Assembly (NCBI RefSeq): GCF_010669225.1
Contig: NZ_CP048627.1
Location: 682,001-746,000 of the forward strand
Length of the DNA stretch: 64,000 nt
Source of the DNA: Megamonas funiformis
GTDB lineage: Bacteria; Bacillota; Negativicutes; Selenomonadales; Selenomonadaceae
Direction of reading: 5' to 3'
Shown here: piece by piece, positions 1 through 8,941 of the stretch
How positions within the stretch are numbered: the stretch's first letter is position 1
Layout: the number at the start of each line of letters is the position of its first letter
The notes under the pieces: generated by a model
Databases searched by the model: none
What the model was told of the DNA's origin: nothing
What the model saw: only the letters and a program-made list of their open reading frames with translations
Translations under genes and position numbers: made by a program

Positions 1-1
1 G

Positions 2-1603
2 CAAAAATCTGTTGTTTATCAAATTTATCCTCGTAGTTTTTGTGATAGCAATAATGATGGTATTGGTGATATCAATGGTATTCGCTCTAAATTGGATTAT
101 TTGGAAAAATTAGGTATAGAAGTAATTTGGCTAAGCCCTGTATATTGTTCACCTAATGATGATAATGGCTATGATATCTCTGATTATTATGATATTTCCC
201 CAGAGTTTGGGACATTAGATGAAATGAAAGCTTTATTAAAAGAAGCTAAAGCACATCATATAAAAATAATCATGGATTTAGTGGTAAATCATACTTCAGA
301 TGAACATAAATGGTTTATAGAAGCAAAGATAAATAAAAATAGCAAATACCGTGATTATTATATTTGGCGAAAAGGTGAGAACAACAATCCACCAAATGAT
401 TTATTGTCCTGTTTTGGTGGCTCAGCATGGGCATATGATGAAACATCTCAAGAATATTATCTGCATTTTTTTAGTAAGAGACAGCCAGATTTAAATTGGG
501 AAAATAAAGATATGCGTAAAGATATTTGGCAGATGATGAATTTTTGGATCGATTTAGGTGTTGGTGGTTTTAGAATGGACGTTATTGATATGATTGGTAA
601 AGTTCCAGATTTAAAAATCAAAGAAAATGGGCCTAAATTGCATGAATATATTCAAGAAATGCATAAAGAAACTTTGCAAGGCAAAGATTTATTGACAGTG
701 GGTGAATGTTGGGGAGCAAATCCGCAGATAGCACAGTTATTTTCCAGTCCAGATAGACATGAATTAAGTATGGTATTTCAATTTGAACATATTATGCTTG
801 ACCAAGAAGGCTCGGATAAATGGAACTTGAAAAAGCTTGATTTAATTGAGTTGAAAAAAGTATTTACTAAGTGGCAAAAAGAATTAAATGGCAAAGGTTG
901 GAATAGTTTATTTTGGAATAATCATGATTTACCAAGAATTGTATCTCGTTGGGGTAATGACAAAGAATATCGCGCGCAGTCTGCAAAAATGTTGGCGATA
1001 TTACTTCATGGTATGCAGGGAACACCATATATTTATCAAGGCGAAGAAATCGGCATGACTAATATTGAGTTTAATGATTTAGCTGATTTTGCCGATATTG
1101 AATCTGTGAATGCATATAAAGAAAGAATGGCTAATAATATACCTAAAGAAGAAATATTAAAATCTTTGCGTGCTAAAGCTAGAGATAATGCAAGAACTCC
1201 TATGCAGTGGAATAGTGATGTATATGCTGGCTTTAGCAAGGTTAAACCATGGTATAGAGTAAATCGCAATTACGTAGATATAAATGTAGAAAAAGCTTTA
1301 GCCGATAAGAATTCAATTTTTTATTGTTATCAAAAATTGATTAAGATGCGTAAAGAAAATCCTATTATGATTTATGGTGAATATGATTTATTATTAGCCG
1401 AAGATAAAAATATTTTTGCTTATACAAGAAAATATGAAGATAAAACTTGGCTTATAATATGTAATTTTTATGATAAAGAAGTTGATTTTAACTTAGAAGG
1501 CACAGGAAAAATTTTAATCAGTAATTATGAAGATACGATAACAGATTTGACAAAAGGTCATTTAAGACCATATGAAGCTGTAATTTATCAGTGGCAGAAA
1601 TAA
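2..1603 (+). CDS. GH13 alpha-glucosidase / oligo-1,6-glucosidase (5' end outside window)
   Basis: Cytoplasmic glycoside hydrolase family 13 enzyme cutting the terminal alpha-glucosidic bond of short malto- or isomalto-oligosaccharides. The frame is open from base 2, where it encodes the typical start region VVYQIYPRSF followed by NDGIGD, so the ATG at 92 is internal and the true start lies just left of the window. Visible catalytic blocks are GFRMDV (nucleophile Asp), TVGECWG (acid/base Glu) and WNNHDLPR (third Asp). MDLVVNHTSD and ARTPMQW are also typical. The 533 residues seen are almost the full family length of about 550. Trehalose-6-phosphate hydrolase or dextran glucosidase cannot be excluded, because specificity is not readable here. 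Confidence 0.9.
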   Translation, partial: QKSVVYQIYPRSFCDSNNDGIGDINGIRSKLDYLEKLGIEVIWLSPVYCSPNDDNGYDISDYYDISPEFGTLDEMKALLKEAKAHHIKIIMDLVVNHTSDEHKWFIEAKINKNSKYRDYYIWRKGENNNPPNDLLSCFGGSAWAYDETSQEYYLHFFSKRQPDLNWENKDMRKDIWQMMNFWIDLGVGGFRMDVIDMIGKVPDLKIKENGPKLHEYIQEMHKETLQGKDLLTVGECWGANPQIAQLFSSPDRHELSMVFQFEHIMLDQEGSDKWNLKKLDLIELKKVFTKWQKELNGKGWNSLFWNNHDLPRIVSRWGNDKEYRAQSAKMLAILLHGMQGTPYIYQGEEIGMTNIEFNDLADFADIESVNAYKERMANNIPKEEILKSLRAKARDNARTPMQWNSDVYAGFSKVKPWYRVNRNYVDINVEKALADKNSIFYCYQKLIKMRKENPIMIYGEYDLLLAEDKNIFAYTRKYEDKTWLIICNFYDKEVDFNLEGTGKILISNYEDTITDLTKGHLRPYEAVIYQWQK

Positions 1604-1607
1604 TAAA

Positions 1608-1650
1608 AAAGCATAGTTTAATCGTTTTGATTAGACTATGCTTTCTTTTT
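1608..1650. terminator. Bidirectional intrinsic terminator between glucosidase and mscL
   Basis: A 16-bp stem (1608-1623 with 1629-1644, one G-U pair) has a 5-nt loop. It is flanked by A-runs on the left and T-runs on the right, so it can stop transcription of both convergent genes. Confidence 0.85.
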
Positions 1651-1656
1651 GTATAT

Positions 1657-2115
1657 TTAAGTTGTTGGTAAGTCAGAGGTACAATGAGCGCATTTAGTGG
1701 CTTCATGAGGAATTTCAGATTTACAAAATGGGCAGATTTTTGTTTTTGGCGGTTCTTTAGGAATAGGAATTAATTTGTTTAGCTGTCTAATTAAACAAAA
1801 GACTACGAAAGCCAAAATTAAAAATTGGAGAAAATCTGTTAAAAAGGCACCATAAGCAAAAACTGCACCAGCTTTTTTAGCTGTTTCAAGGTCAGCACCT
1901 TTTTCAGCAAGTATGAAAGTCGCCTTACTAAGTGGCAGATACATATTGTTGAAATCAATACCGCCAGTAAAAATACTGATTATAGGCATGATTAAATTTT
2001 TTACAATGGAATTTACAAGCCCTGTAAAAGCAGTACCAATAATCATACCAACTGCTAAATCAAGCATATTACCTTTAAAAGCAAATTTTTTAAACTCAAT
2101 AAAGAAATTTTTCAT
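1657..2115 (-). CDS. mscL: Large-conductance mechanosensitive channel MscL with C-terminal zinc ribbon
   Basis: Homopentameric inner-membrane channel that opens under osmotic downshock. The start is taken at the ATG ending at 2115, because an AGAAAGG ribosome site lies just upstream and would be inside the coding region if the start were at 2139. The 152 residues open with an amphipathic MKNFFIEFKKFAFKGN segment. TM1 follows with the pore motif LDLAVGMIIGTAF, then a periplasmic loop, then TM2 around residues 88-110. After TM2, where other MscL proteins end in a short helix, the tail carries two CxxC pairs (CPFC and CAHC), a probable zinc ribbon. It is convergent with the glucosidase and single in its transcript. 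Confidence 0.93.
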   Translation of the reverse strand: MKNFFIEFKKFAFKGNMLDLAVGMIIGTAFTGLVNSIVKNLIMPIISIFTGGIDFNNMYLPLSKATFILAEKGADLETAKKAGAVFAYGAFLTDFLQFLILAFVVFCLIRQLNKLIPIPKEPPKTKICPFCKSEIPHEATKCAHCTSDLPTT

Positions 2116-2284
2116 AATGATAAAAACCTTTCTAAGCATAATGTATATAATTATAACCTATAAAGGTGAGTATTGAAAAGAAAAAAAGCATTTTTTAACA
2201 AATATTGTGCATTATTTTATCTATAAAATATAAATACAAATAAGTATAATAAATACATATTTTTAAGAATGGTGATGACTTTTT

Positions 2285-2686
2285 GTGAAAAATAAAGTAA
2301 TGGAAAATTTTATAGATAATAATTATAATTGTTGTCAAGCTATTGTTTGTGCTTATTGTGAAGAATTAGGCTTGTCAGAATATGTAGCATTTAAATTAAC
2401 AGAAGGATTTGATTCTGGCATGGGAGGATTAAGAGATACTTGTGGAGCTGTTACAGGCATGTTTTTAGTAATAAGTCTAGCTAATAGTGCAGGTGATAAA
2501 CATTTACCATTGAAAAGTAAATTTGATACATATAATAAATTTCAGGAAGTAGCAAAATTATTTAAAGAAAAATGTGGTTCAATATATTGTAGAGATTTGA
2601 AAAATATGGAGAAGAATAAAATTTTATCTTGTGAAGATTGTGTACAAGTAGCAGATGAAATTTTAAAGAAACACTATTTTAAATAA
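2285..2686 (+). CDS. C_GCAxxG_C_C family redox-type protein
   Basis: A 133-residue soluble protein matching the family named for its conserved cysteine and glycine pattern. It shows NCCQAIVCAYC near residue 15, then the diagnostic CGAVTG near residue 57, and two later cysteine pairs (CGSIYC, then CEDC). Members are thought to bind metal or iron-sulfur centres, but their reaction is not established. Translation probably starts at GTG 2285 after GGTGAT, with an in-frame ATG 15 bases later as alternative. The gene stands alone, with its own terminator downstream shared with guaA. Confidence 0.75.
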   Translation: MKNKVMENFIDNNYNCCQAIVCAYCEELGLSEYVAFKLTEGFDSGMGGLRDTCGAVTGMFLVISLANSAGDKHLPLKSKFDTYNKFQEVAKLFKEKCGSIYCRDLKNMEKNKILSCEDCVQVADEILKKHYFK

Positions 2687-2709
2687 AATAATATTTTATT
2701 CAATAAAAA

Positions 2710-2745
2710 AGCTAAGTCCTCAAATAAGGACTTAGCTATATTTTT
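2710..2745. terminator. Bidirectional intrinsic terminator
   Basis: A perfect 11-bp stem (2710-2720 with 2727-2737) carries A-run and T-run flanks. It lies between the C_GCAxxG_C_C gene and the convergent guaA. Confidence 0.85.
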
Positions 2746-2749
2746 TATC

Positions 2750-4288
2750 TTATTCCCATTCAATTGTAGCTGGTGGTTTAGAAGTTATATCATAAACTAT
2801 TCTGTTTACACCAGGTACTTCGTTTACAATTCTACGAGAAACTGTGTCTAATACTTCATATGGAATTCTTGCCCATTCAGAAGTCATAGCATCGCTACTT
2901 GTAACAGCACGAAGTGCTACAGTGTGGCAATAAGTACGGCTATCACCCATAACACCTACAGAGCGGATGTTTGGAAGACAAGCGAAATACTGCCAAATTT
3001 TTTCGGAAAGACCAGCTTTAGCTACTTCTTCACGGAAGATAGCATCTGCTTCACGAACAACAGCAAGTTTTTCTTCAGTTACTTCGCCGAGAACGCGGAT
3101 AGCAAGACCAGGACCTGGGAATGGTTGACGCCATACGAGGTCATGAGGAATGCCGAGTTCTTCACCTACTGCACGAACTTCATCTTTGAAGAGTTCGCGA
3201 AGTGGTTCGATAAGATCGAATTGAATATCTTCAGGAAGACCGCCAACGTTGTGATGGCTCTTAATTGTTGCAGAAGTTTTTGTACCACTTTCAACAATAT
3301 CTGGATAGATTGTACCTTGAACAAGGAAATCAATTTTGCCAAGTTTATTAGCTTCAGCTTCAAATACACGAATGAATTCTTCACCGATGATTTTACGTTT
3401 TCTTTCAGGATCAGAAACGCCAGCTAATTTACCTAAGAAACGGTCTTTAGCATCAACACGGATAAGGTTCATATCGAATTGTTTACGGAAGATAGTTTCT
3501 ACTTGATCACCTTCATCTTTACGGAGTAAACCGTGGTCAACGAATACGCAAGTTAATTGTTTGCCTACAGCTTTGTGAACTAAAACAGCAGCAACAGAAG
3601 AATCAACACCGCCACTTAAAGCGCATAATACTTTTTTGTCGCCAACGATTTGTTTGATTTCTGCAATTTTGCTTTGAGCAAAAGAACTCATAGTCCAATC
3701 GCCTTTTAAGCCACAGATTTTGAATAAGAAGTTTTTCATCATCTGCTGACCAAATGGAGTATGTTCAACTTCTGGGTGGAATTGTACACCATATAATTTA
3801 CGACTGTCATCGCACATAGCAGCAACAGGAGTATGCTTAGTATGAGCAATAGCTTTGAAACCTTCTGGAACTTTTTCTACATAGTCGCGATGGCTCATCC
3901 AGCAAATTTCATCAGCATTGATACCATCGAATAAAACGCTAGTAGTATCAAGAGTGATGTCCATTTTACCATATTCGCCAGCTTCAGCATGAGCTACGCT
4001 ACCACCGAGATTATGAGCTGTGAACTGATGACCATAGCAAATACCAAGTACAGGGATACCAAGTTCAAAGATTTTTGGATCAGCCTGTGGTGTATTGTCA
4101 GCGTAAACACTGCTAGGACCACCAGTGAAAATAATAGCTTGTGGATTTTTAGCTTTAATTTTTTCTACTGTATAATCATAAGGAACAATTTCACAGTAAA
4201 CACCGCATTCTCTAACACGACGTGCAATTAATTGGTTATATTGACCGCCAAAGTCAATAACAAGAACCATTTCATGAATTGTGCTCAA
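2750..4288 (-). CDS. guaA: GMP synthase (glutamine-hydrolysing)
   Basis: Converts XMP to GMP with ATP and glutamine, the last step of guanine nucleotide synthesis. The 512 residues comprise an N-terminal class I glutamine amidotransferase domain with GICYGHQ (catalytic Cys about residue 84) and the partner His/Glu in [10 protein letters not shown]. The ATP-pyrophosphatase domain follows with SGGVDSS, and the dimerisation domain ends in the typical KPPATIEWE. The start is a TTG at 4288 with an excellent AGGAGG seven bases upstream; the next ATG is six codons in. It lies downstream of fba but is separated from it by a terminator. IMP dehydrogenase, the preceding pathway step, is encoded at 25.1 kb. 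Confidence 0.97.
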   Translation of the reverse strand: MSTIHEMVLVIDFGGQYNQLIARRVRECGVYCEIVPYDYTVEKIKAKNPQAIIFTGGPSSVYADNTPQADPKIFELGIPVLGICYGHQFTAHNLGGSVAHAEAGEYGKMDITLDTTSVLFDGINADEICWMSHRDYVEKVPEGFKAIAHTKHTPVAAMCDDSRKLYGVQFHPEVEHTPFGQQMMKNFLFKICGLKGDWTMSSFAQSKIAEIKQIVGDKKVLCALSGGVDSSVAAVLVHKAVGKQLTCVFVDHGLLRKDEGDQVETIFRKQFDMNLIRVDAKDRFLGKLAGVSDPERKRKIIGEEFIRVFEAEANKLGKIDFLVQGTIYPDIVESGTKTSATIKSHHNVGGLPEDIQFDLIEPLRELFKDEVRAVGEELGIPHDLVWRQPFPGPGLAIRVLGEVTEEKLAVVREADAIFREEVAKAGLSEKIWQYFACLPNIRSVGVMGDSRTYCHTVALRAVTSSDAMTSEWARIPYEVLDTVSRRIVNEVPGVNRIVYDITSKPPATIEWE

Positions 4289-4309
4289 TTTTTTACCTCC
4301 TAATAATAA

Positions 4310-4368
4310 AAAACGCTCTCTTTACAAAAATAGTTTACTATACAGTAGTTTTTCTGTAAAGAGAGCTT
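4310..4368 (-). terminator. Intrinsic terminator of fba
   Basis: A perfect 12-bp stem (4315-4326 with 4355-4366) has a long loop. On the minus strand it is followed by GTTTTTTATT. It separates fba from guaA, so guaA probably has its own promoter or depends on read-through. Confidence 0.8.
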
Positions 4369-4409
4369 TTATATTTGTTGCTATTTATTAAGCGAAATTT
4401 AATTTAAAA

Positions 4410-5375
4410 TTAAGCTTTACCGTCGCAACCAAGAACTTCTTTAATTTTGTGAGAAACGATTGCTTTGATGTTAGTTCTACCGTCAGCAACATATTGACGT
4501 GGGTCAAAATGATCAGGATGATCGTTGAAGTGTTTACGAATACCTGCAGTCATTGCAAGACGAAGGTCGGAGTCGATGTTGATTTTGCAAACAGCCATGG
4601 AAGCAGCTTTGCGAAGTTGGTCTTCAGGAACACCAACAGCATCTGGCATATGACCGCCATTTTCGTTGATAATTTTAACGAAATCTTGAGGAACGGAAGA
4701 AGCACCATGTAAAACGATTGGGAAGTTAGGAAGACGTTTAGCAACCTCTTCAAGAATGTCGAAACGAAGTGGAGGTGGTACTAAAATGCCTTGTTCATTT
4801 CTTGTGCATTGGTCAGGAGTGAATTTGTAAGCACCATGGCTAGTTCCGATAGCGATAGCTAAGGAGTCAACACCTGTTTCTTTAACGAATTCTTCAACTT
4901 CGTTAGGATCAGTGTAATGAGCTTCATGAGCAGCTACTTTAACATCATCTTCGATACCAGCTAACTGACCAAGTTCTGCTTCTACTACTACGCCATGAGC
5001 GTGAGCATATTCAACAACTTCTTTTGTTTTTTCAATATTTTCTTTGAAGCTGTAGTGGGAACCGTCGAACATAACGGAAGTGAAACCGCCATCAATACAA
5101 GATTTGCAAGTTTCGAAATCTGCACCATGGTCGAGGTGTAAAGCGATTGGAAGACCAGTGTCTTCAATAGCAGCCTGTACAAGATGTACAAGGTATTGAT
5201 GTTTAGCATATTTTCTAGCACCAGCGGAGCACTGAAGAATTAAAGGAGCGTTTAATTCTTTAGCAGCTTCAGTGATACCCTGAACGATTTCCATATTATT
5301 TACGTTGAATGCACCAATAGCATAATGGCCTTCATACGCTTTTTTAAACATTTCTTTTGTTGTTACTAATGGCAT
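4410..5375 (-). CDS. fba: Class II fructose-1,6-bisphosphate aldolase
   Basis: Zinc-dependent glycolytic and gluconeogenic enzyme cleaving fructose-1,6-bisphosphate to the two triose phosphates. The start is set at the ATG ending at 5375, where GGAGG lies eight bases upstream; the in-frame ATGs further out overlap that site. The 321 residues show the zinc ligand motif HLDHG, then FDGSH, VEAELG and SLAIAIGTSHG. Later come VLHGASSVP and KINIDSDLRLA, which bind phosphate and substrate. Length and motifs fit the bacterial FbaA/ketose-bisphosphate aldolase family. It is transcribed alone from an extended -10 promoter just upstream. Confidence 0.96.
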   Translation of the reverse strand: MPLVTTKEMFKKAYEGHYAIGAFNVNNMEIVQGITEAAKELNAPLILQCSAGARKYAKHQYLVHLVQAAIEDTGLPIALHLDHGADFETCKSCIDGGFTSVMFDGSHYSFKENIEKTKEVVEYAHAHGVVVEAELGQLAGIEDDVKVAAHEAHYTDPNEVEEFVKETGVDSLAIAIGTSHGAYKFTPDQCTRNEQGILVPPPLRFDILEEVAKRLPNFPIVLHGASSVPQDFVKIINENGGHMPDAVGVPEDQLRKAASMAVCKINIDSDLRLAMTAGIRKHFNDHPDHFDPRQYVADGRTNIKAIVSHKIKEVLGCDGKA

Positions 5376-5414
5376 TAAAAAAACCTCCATAGACAAAATT
5401 TAAATTTCAAGACT

Positions 5415-5423
5415 ATTATAGCA
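5415..5423 (-). promoter_or_regulatory. Extended -10 promoter for fba
   Basis: On the minus strand the sequence reads TGCTATAAT, a TGn-extended -10. No good -35 is seen at the usual spacing. It lies about 40 bases upstream of the fba ATG. Confidence 0.5.
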
Positions 5424-5535
5424 TAAAATTTGTTTATTTGTATATCAAAATCTGAAAATTATTTAATTCAGACAATTCTTGCAATCTATAAATATTTTTT
5501 ATAATAAATTTCGGCATTTATAGTTAAATCCGTTA

Positions 5536-5544
5536 TGATATAAT
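5536..5544 (+). promoter_or_regulatory. Extended -10 promoter for the rnhB operon
   Basis: TGATATAAT is a TGn-extended -10 box 40 bases upstream of the rnhB ATG, with a weak -35. It is the only promoter-like match in the fba-rnhB intergenic stretch on this strand. Confidence 0.5.
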
Positions 5545-5583
5545 TTTAAAATAAATATAATTTTTATTTAAGTAGGTGAGCAT

Positions 5584-6351
5584 ATGAATATTGAAAAATT
5601 GTCTATAAAACAGATAAAAGATTTAATGGTTAAAGAGTGTAATGACGAATTATTGACAGCGATAAAAAATGATGCCCGTAAAGGTGTACAAAGTATATAT
5701 AAAAGTTATCAACGAGAAATGAAAGAACGTCAGCGAGTGGCTAATTTATATACTTTTGAAAATGGATGTAGAGCTAATGGTTATAAATTAATTGCTGGCG
5801 TAGATGAAGTGGGTAGAGGACCGCTCGCTGGGCCTGTAGTAGTAGCTAGTGTTATTTTGCCGGAGAATTTTTTTATTGAGAAAATAAATGATTCCAAGAA
5901 ATTATCCGAGGCAACACGTGAAAAAATTTATGATATCATCATGAAAAATGCGATAGCTGTAAATAGAGCGATTATCGATGAAAAAACTATAGATAGAGTA
6001 AATATTTATCAAGCTGCAATGAATGGTATGTATGAGGCTATTTATGGATTAAATCCTAAACCTGATGCAGTATTAATTGACGCTATGCCTTTAGAAAGTT
6101 TGGATATCTATCATCAATCAATAATTAAAGGTGATGCAAAATCTGCTTCGATTGCAGCAGCTTCCATTGTCGCTAAAGTGGAAAGAGATAGAATGATGAA
6201 TGAATTTGATAAGATTTATCCACAATATGGTTTTGCTAAAAATAAAGGGTATGGAACAAGTGAACATTTAGAAGCTTTAAGAAAGTATGGACCATGTGAA
6301 ATTCATCGAAAATCATTTGAGCCAATAAAATCAATGGTGATGCAGAAATAA
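5584..6351 (+). CDS. rnhB: Ribonuclease HII
   Basis: Removes ribonucleotides from RNA-DNA hybrids and misincorporated ribonucleotides from DNA. The 255-residue protein carries about 70 residues ahead of the catalytic domain, a helical extension common in Firmicute RNase HII. The core then starts with AGVDEVGRGPLAGP (first acidic pair). NDSKKLSE follows, then the third carboxylate in LIDAM, KGDAKSASIAAASIVAKV, and a closing YGF...NKGYGT and HRKSF. It is the first gene of a run with yraN and the UbiX-type gene, and has AGGTGAG before its ATG. Confidence 0.95.
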   Translation: MNIEKLSIKQIKDLMVKECNDELLTAIKNDARKGVQSIYKSYQREMKERQRVANLYTFENGCRANGYKLIAGVDEVGRGPLAGPVVVASVILPENFFIEKINDSKKLSEATREKIYDIIMKNAIAVNRAIIDEKTIDRVNIYQAAMNGMYEAIYGLNPKPDAVLIDAMPLESLDIYHQSIIKGDAKSASIAAASIVAKVERDRMMNEFDKIYPQYGFAKNKGYGTSEHLEALRKYGPCEIHRKSFEPIKSMVMQK

Positions 6352-6360
6352 GGTATTTGT

Positions 6361-6714
6361 ATGAAAAATATGGGCTTATGGGGAGAAAATAAGGCTGTAG
6401 AGTTTTTAAAGGCAAAAAATTATACAATATTGGCGAGAAATTATCATAGTAGATTTGGTGAAATAGATATTATAGCAAGAAAGCAAAATACAATTATTTT
6501 TGTTGAAGTAAAGACTAGAAAAAATACTGCATTTGGATTTCCTGCTGAATTTGTGGATTATAAAAAACAACAAAAAATCATGAAAACGGCTCAATTATAT
6601 ATAAATGATAATTTTAATGCAGAATTTGATTATAGATTTGATATAATAGAGGTATTTCACTATGATGATAATAAGGTGAATTTTAATCATTTGAAAGGAG
6701 CGTTTGAGCTTTGA
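6361..6714 (+). CDS. yraN: YraN/UPF0102 family endonuclease-like protein
   Basis: A small 117-residue protein of the UPF0102 family, which has a restriction-endonuclease-like fold and commonly follows rnhB. Visible motifs are GLWGENKAVEFLK near the N terminus, ARNYHSRFGEIDIIARK (core acidic residues) and IIFVEVKTRKN, together giving the E-x(n)-D-x(n)-ExK nuclease pattern. Its cellular job is uncertain; a role in DNA repair or replication-linked processing is usually proposed. It starts nine bases after rnhB stops and overlaps the next gene by four bases, so the three are co-translated. Confidence 0.9.
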   Translation: MKNMGLWGENKAVEFLKAKNYTILARNYHSRFGEIDIIARKQNTIIFVEVKTRKNTAFGFPAEFVDYKKQQKIMKTAQLYINDNFNAEFDYRFDIIEVFHYDDNKVNFNHLKGAFEL

Positions 6715-7304
6715 AAACAAAGGGTTTTGAGCGAAAAAGACGTATTATTGTTGGTGTATCAGGGGCAAGTGGTGCGACTTATGCTTATAGATTGATACAA
6801 GTCCTTGCTGATAGTGGAATTGAAGTACATTTTGTGGCTTCAAAAGCAGGGCTTGAAGTATTAGAGTATGAATGTGGTTTAACTATGGTTCAATTGACAC
6901 AAATGGTTCATAAGATTTATGATGTAAATCGAATTGATAGTGCAATAGCAAGTGGTTCTTTTCCTTGTGAATCAATGGTTATTGTACCGTGTTCCATGAA
7001 GACTTTAGGGTCTTTAGCAAATGGCATTGCTGGAAACTTACTCACTAGAGCAGCTGACGTAACTTTAAAAGAAGGTCGTAAGCTCGTTTTAGTAACAAGA
7101 GAAACACCAGTACATGCTATTCATTTAGAAAATATGTTGAAATTATCACATGCAGGTGCAAGGATAGTGCCAGCATGTCCAGGTTTTTATCATCGACCAC
7201 AAACTATTGAAGAATTAGTTGATATGTTGGTAGGTAAAATATGTGATACTTTAAATGTAGATAATGATTTATTTGAACGTTGGACAGGACCAAGTGAAGT
7301 TTAA
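6711..7304 (+). CDS. ubiX: UbiX-family flavin prenyltransferase
   Basis: Members prenylate FMN to make the cofactor of UbiD-type decarboxylases. The start is a TTG overlapping the yraN stop and preceded by GAAAGGAG. The 197 residues contain IVGVSGASGATYAYRL at the N terminus (phosphate-binding), SFPCESMVIVPCSMKTLGSLANG in the middle and RKLVLVTRETP with HLENML later, all family hallmarks. No ubiD gene is in the window, so its client enzyme is not known here. The prenyltransferase role is inferred from family. Confidence 0.9.
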   Translation: MKTKGFERKRRIIVGVSGASGATYAYRLIQVLADSGIEVHFVASKAGLEVLEYECGLTMVQLTQMVHKIYDVNRIDSAIASGSFPCESMVIVPCSMKTLGSLANGIAGNLLTRAADVTLKEGRKLVLVTRETPVHAIHLENMLKLSHAGARIVPACPGFYHRPQTIEELVDMLVGKICDTLNVDNDLFERWTGPSEV

Positions 7305-7387
7305 ATTTTATTTGGGATAATTTATTAATAACAAATTGCATATAAAGGATATTGATAAATCACCCCAAAATATTATGGGGTGATTTT

Positions 7388-8917
7388 ATGTTTGCAAAAA
7401 CTTATGGGGCAACAACACTAGGTATAGATGGTGTACTCATAGAAGTTGAAGCTGATGTAGCAAATGGATTGCCAAAATTTGAAATAGTAGGTTTAGCAGA
7501 TGTTGCAGTAAAAGAAGCTAAAGAAAGAGTTCGACCTGCTATTAGAAATACAAATGTCAATTTAGTGCCTAAGAAAGTAACGATAAATTTAGCTCCTGCC
7601 GATTTGCGCAAAAATGGTTCATCTTTAGATTTACCGATAGCTATAGCACTTTTGGAAGCATATGGATTTTTACCTAAGGACTGTTGTAGTGATAGTTTAT
7701 TAGCTGCTGAATTATCTTTAGATGGTCAAGTAAAAACAATAATAGGAATTTTGTCCATGGCTATTTTATGTAAAGAGCTTAAGTTTAAAAAATTTTTTGT
7801 AGCTAAAGGTAATGAACAAGAGGCTTTGTTGGTAGAAGGTATTGAAGTATATGCTATAGCGACATTGTCAGAACTAATAGATTTTTTACAAGGAAAGATA
7901 AAGTTAAAACCAGCAAAAAGACAAAAGAGATTATCTCAAGATATGCAATTCAAAGAAGATTTTGCTGATGTGCAAGGGCAATTTTTAGCGAAAAAAGCTT
8001 TGGAAATAGCGGCAGCAGGTGGTCATAATGTATTGATGGTGGGAGCACCAGGAACAGGGAAGACAATGCTTGCCAAACGCTTGGCGACAATTTTACCGCA
8101 AATGACATATCAAGAGGCTTTGGAAGTAACTAAAATTTATAGTATAGCTGGATTGTTATCAAGAGATAGTGGATTGGTAACGAAAAGACCTTTTCGCAGT
8201 CCACATCATACAATTTCTAGTGCTGGTATCATTGGTGGCGGTACTATACCAAAACCTGGAGAAGTAACTTTAAGTCATAATGGTGTTTTGTTTTTAGATG
8301 AATTACCAGAATTTAGTAAATCTAGTTTGGAAGCATTAAGACAACCATTAGAGGATGGAGAAGTCATGATAACAAGGGTAAATGCTTCTTTAAAATTTCC
8401 TTCACGAATGATTTTAGTAGCTTCTATGAATCCTTGCCCTTGTGGTTATAAATATGATAATACACGCAATTGTACTTGTAGTGATTATGAAATAAAACGC
8501 TATACAAAGAAAATATCAGGGCCACTGCTTGATAGAATTGATATACAAATTCAAGTGCCACGAGTGGAATATAAAGACTTTGTAACAGATAAAAAAGCAG
8601 AGTCTTCAGAGCAGATACGCCAACGCGTTGAACAAGCAAGGCAGATACAATTAAAAAGATTTGCTCAAGCCAAAATAGTTTGTAATGCTCAAATGTCACA
8701 TGCTATGATAAAATCATATTGTAAATTAACAGCTAAGGCACAAGATATGTTAGGTCTTGTTTTTGAACAGATGAGATTGAGTGCTAGAGCTTACGATAGG
8801 ATTATTAAAGTGGCACAGACTATAGCTGATTTAGATAATAGTGAATATATAGAAGATAAACATATAGCAGAAGCCGTTCAATATCGTAATAACTTTAATT
8901 TACAAGAAAAAATTTAA
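7388..8917 (+). CDS. comM: ComM/YifB family Mg-chelatase-like AAA+ ATPase
   Basis: Hexameric AAA+ branch-migration helicase that in naturally competent bacteria extends heteroduplex during transformation. The start at 7388 fits the family N terminus MFAKTYGATT and GGGGTGA just upstream; the in-frame ATG at 7352 is less likely. Over 509 residues it shows an N-terminal Lon-protease-like domain (ANGLPKFEIVGLAD; APADLRKNGSSLDLPIAI). Next come Walker A GAPGTGKTMLAKR, Walker B FLDELPEF and the CPCGY...CTCS cysteine cluster that binds zinc. Its position just ahead of the pilus operon supports a DNA-uptake link, although aroE lies between. Confidence 0.93.
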   Translation: MFAKTYGATTLGIDGVLIEVEADVANGLPKFEIVGLADVAVKEAKERVRPAIRNTNVNLVPKKVTINLAPADLRKNGSSLDLPIAIALLEAYGFLPKDCCSDSLLAAELSLDGQVKTIIGILSMAILCKELKFKKFFVAKGNEQEALLVEGIEVYAIATLSELIDFLQGKIKLKPAKRQKRLSQDMQFKEDFADVQGQFLAKKALEIAAAGGHNVLMVGAPGTGKTMLAKRLATILPQMTYQEALEVTKIYSIAGLLSRDSGLVTKRPFRSPHHTISSAGIIGGGTIPKPGEVTLSHNGVLFLDELPEFSKSSLEALRQPLEDGEVMITRVNASLKFPSRMILVASMNPCPCGYKYDNTRNCTCSDYEIKRYTKKISGPLLDRIDIQIQVPRVEYKDFVTDKKAESSEQIRQRVEQARQIQLKRFAQAKIVCNAQMSHAMIKSYCKLTAKAQDMLGLVFEQMRLSARAYDRIIKVAQTIADLDNSEYIEDKHIAEAVQYRNNFNLQEKI

Positions 8918-8941
8918 AATTAAAGTAAAGGAAGCGAAATT

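Noticed and set aside
92-1603. Glucosidase start at ATG 92
   Set aside because: The conserved VVYQIYPRSF block lies upstream in the same frame, so 92 is internal.
2924-3427. Long open frame on the + strand inside guaA (167 codons)
   Set aside because: It is antisense to a clearly conserved gene, lacks a ribosome site and known motifs, and comes from the codon bias of guaA.
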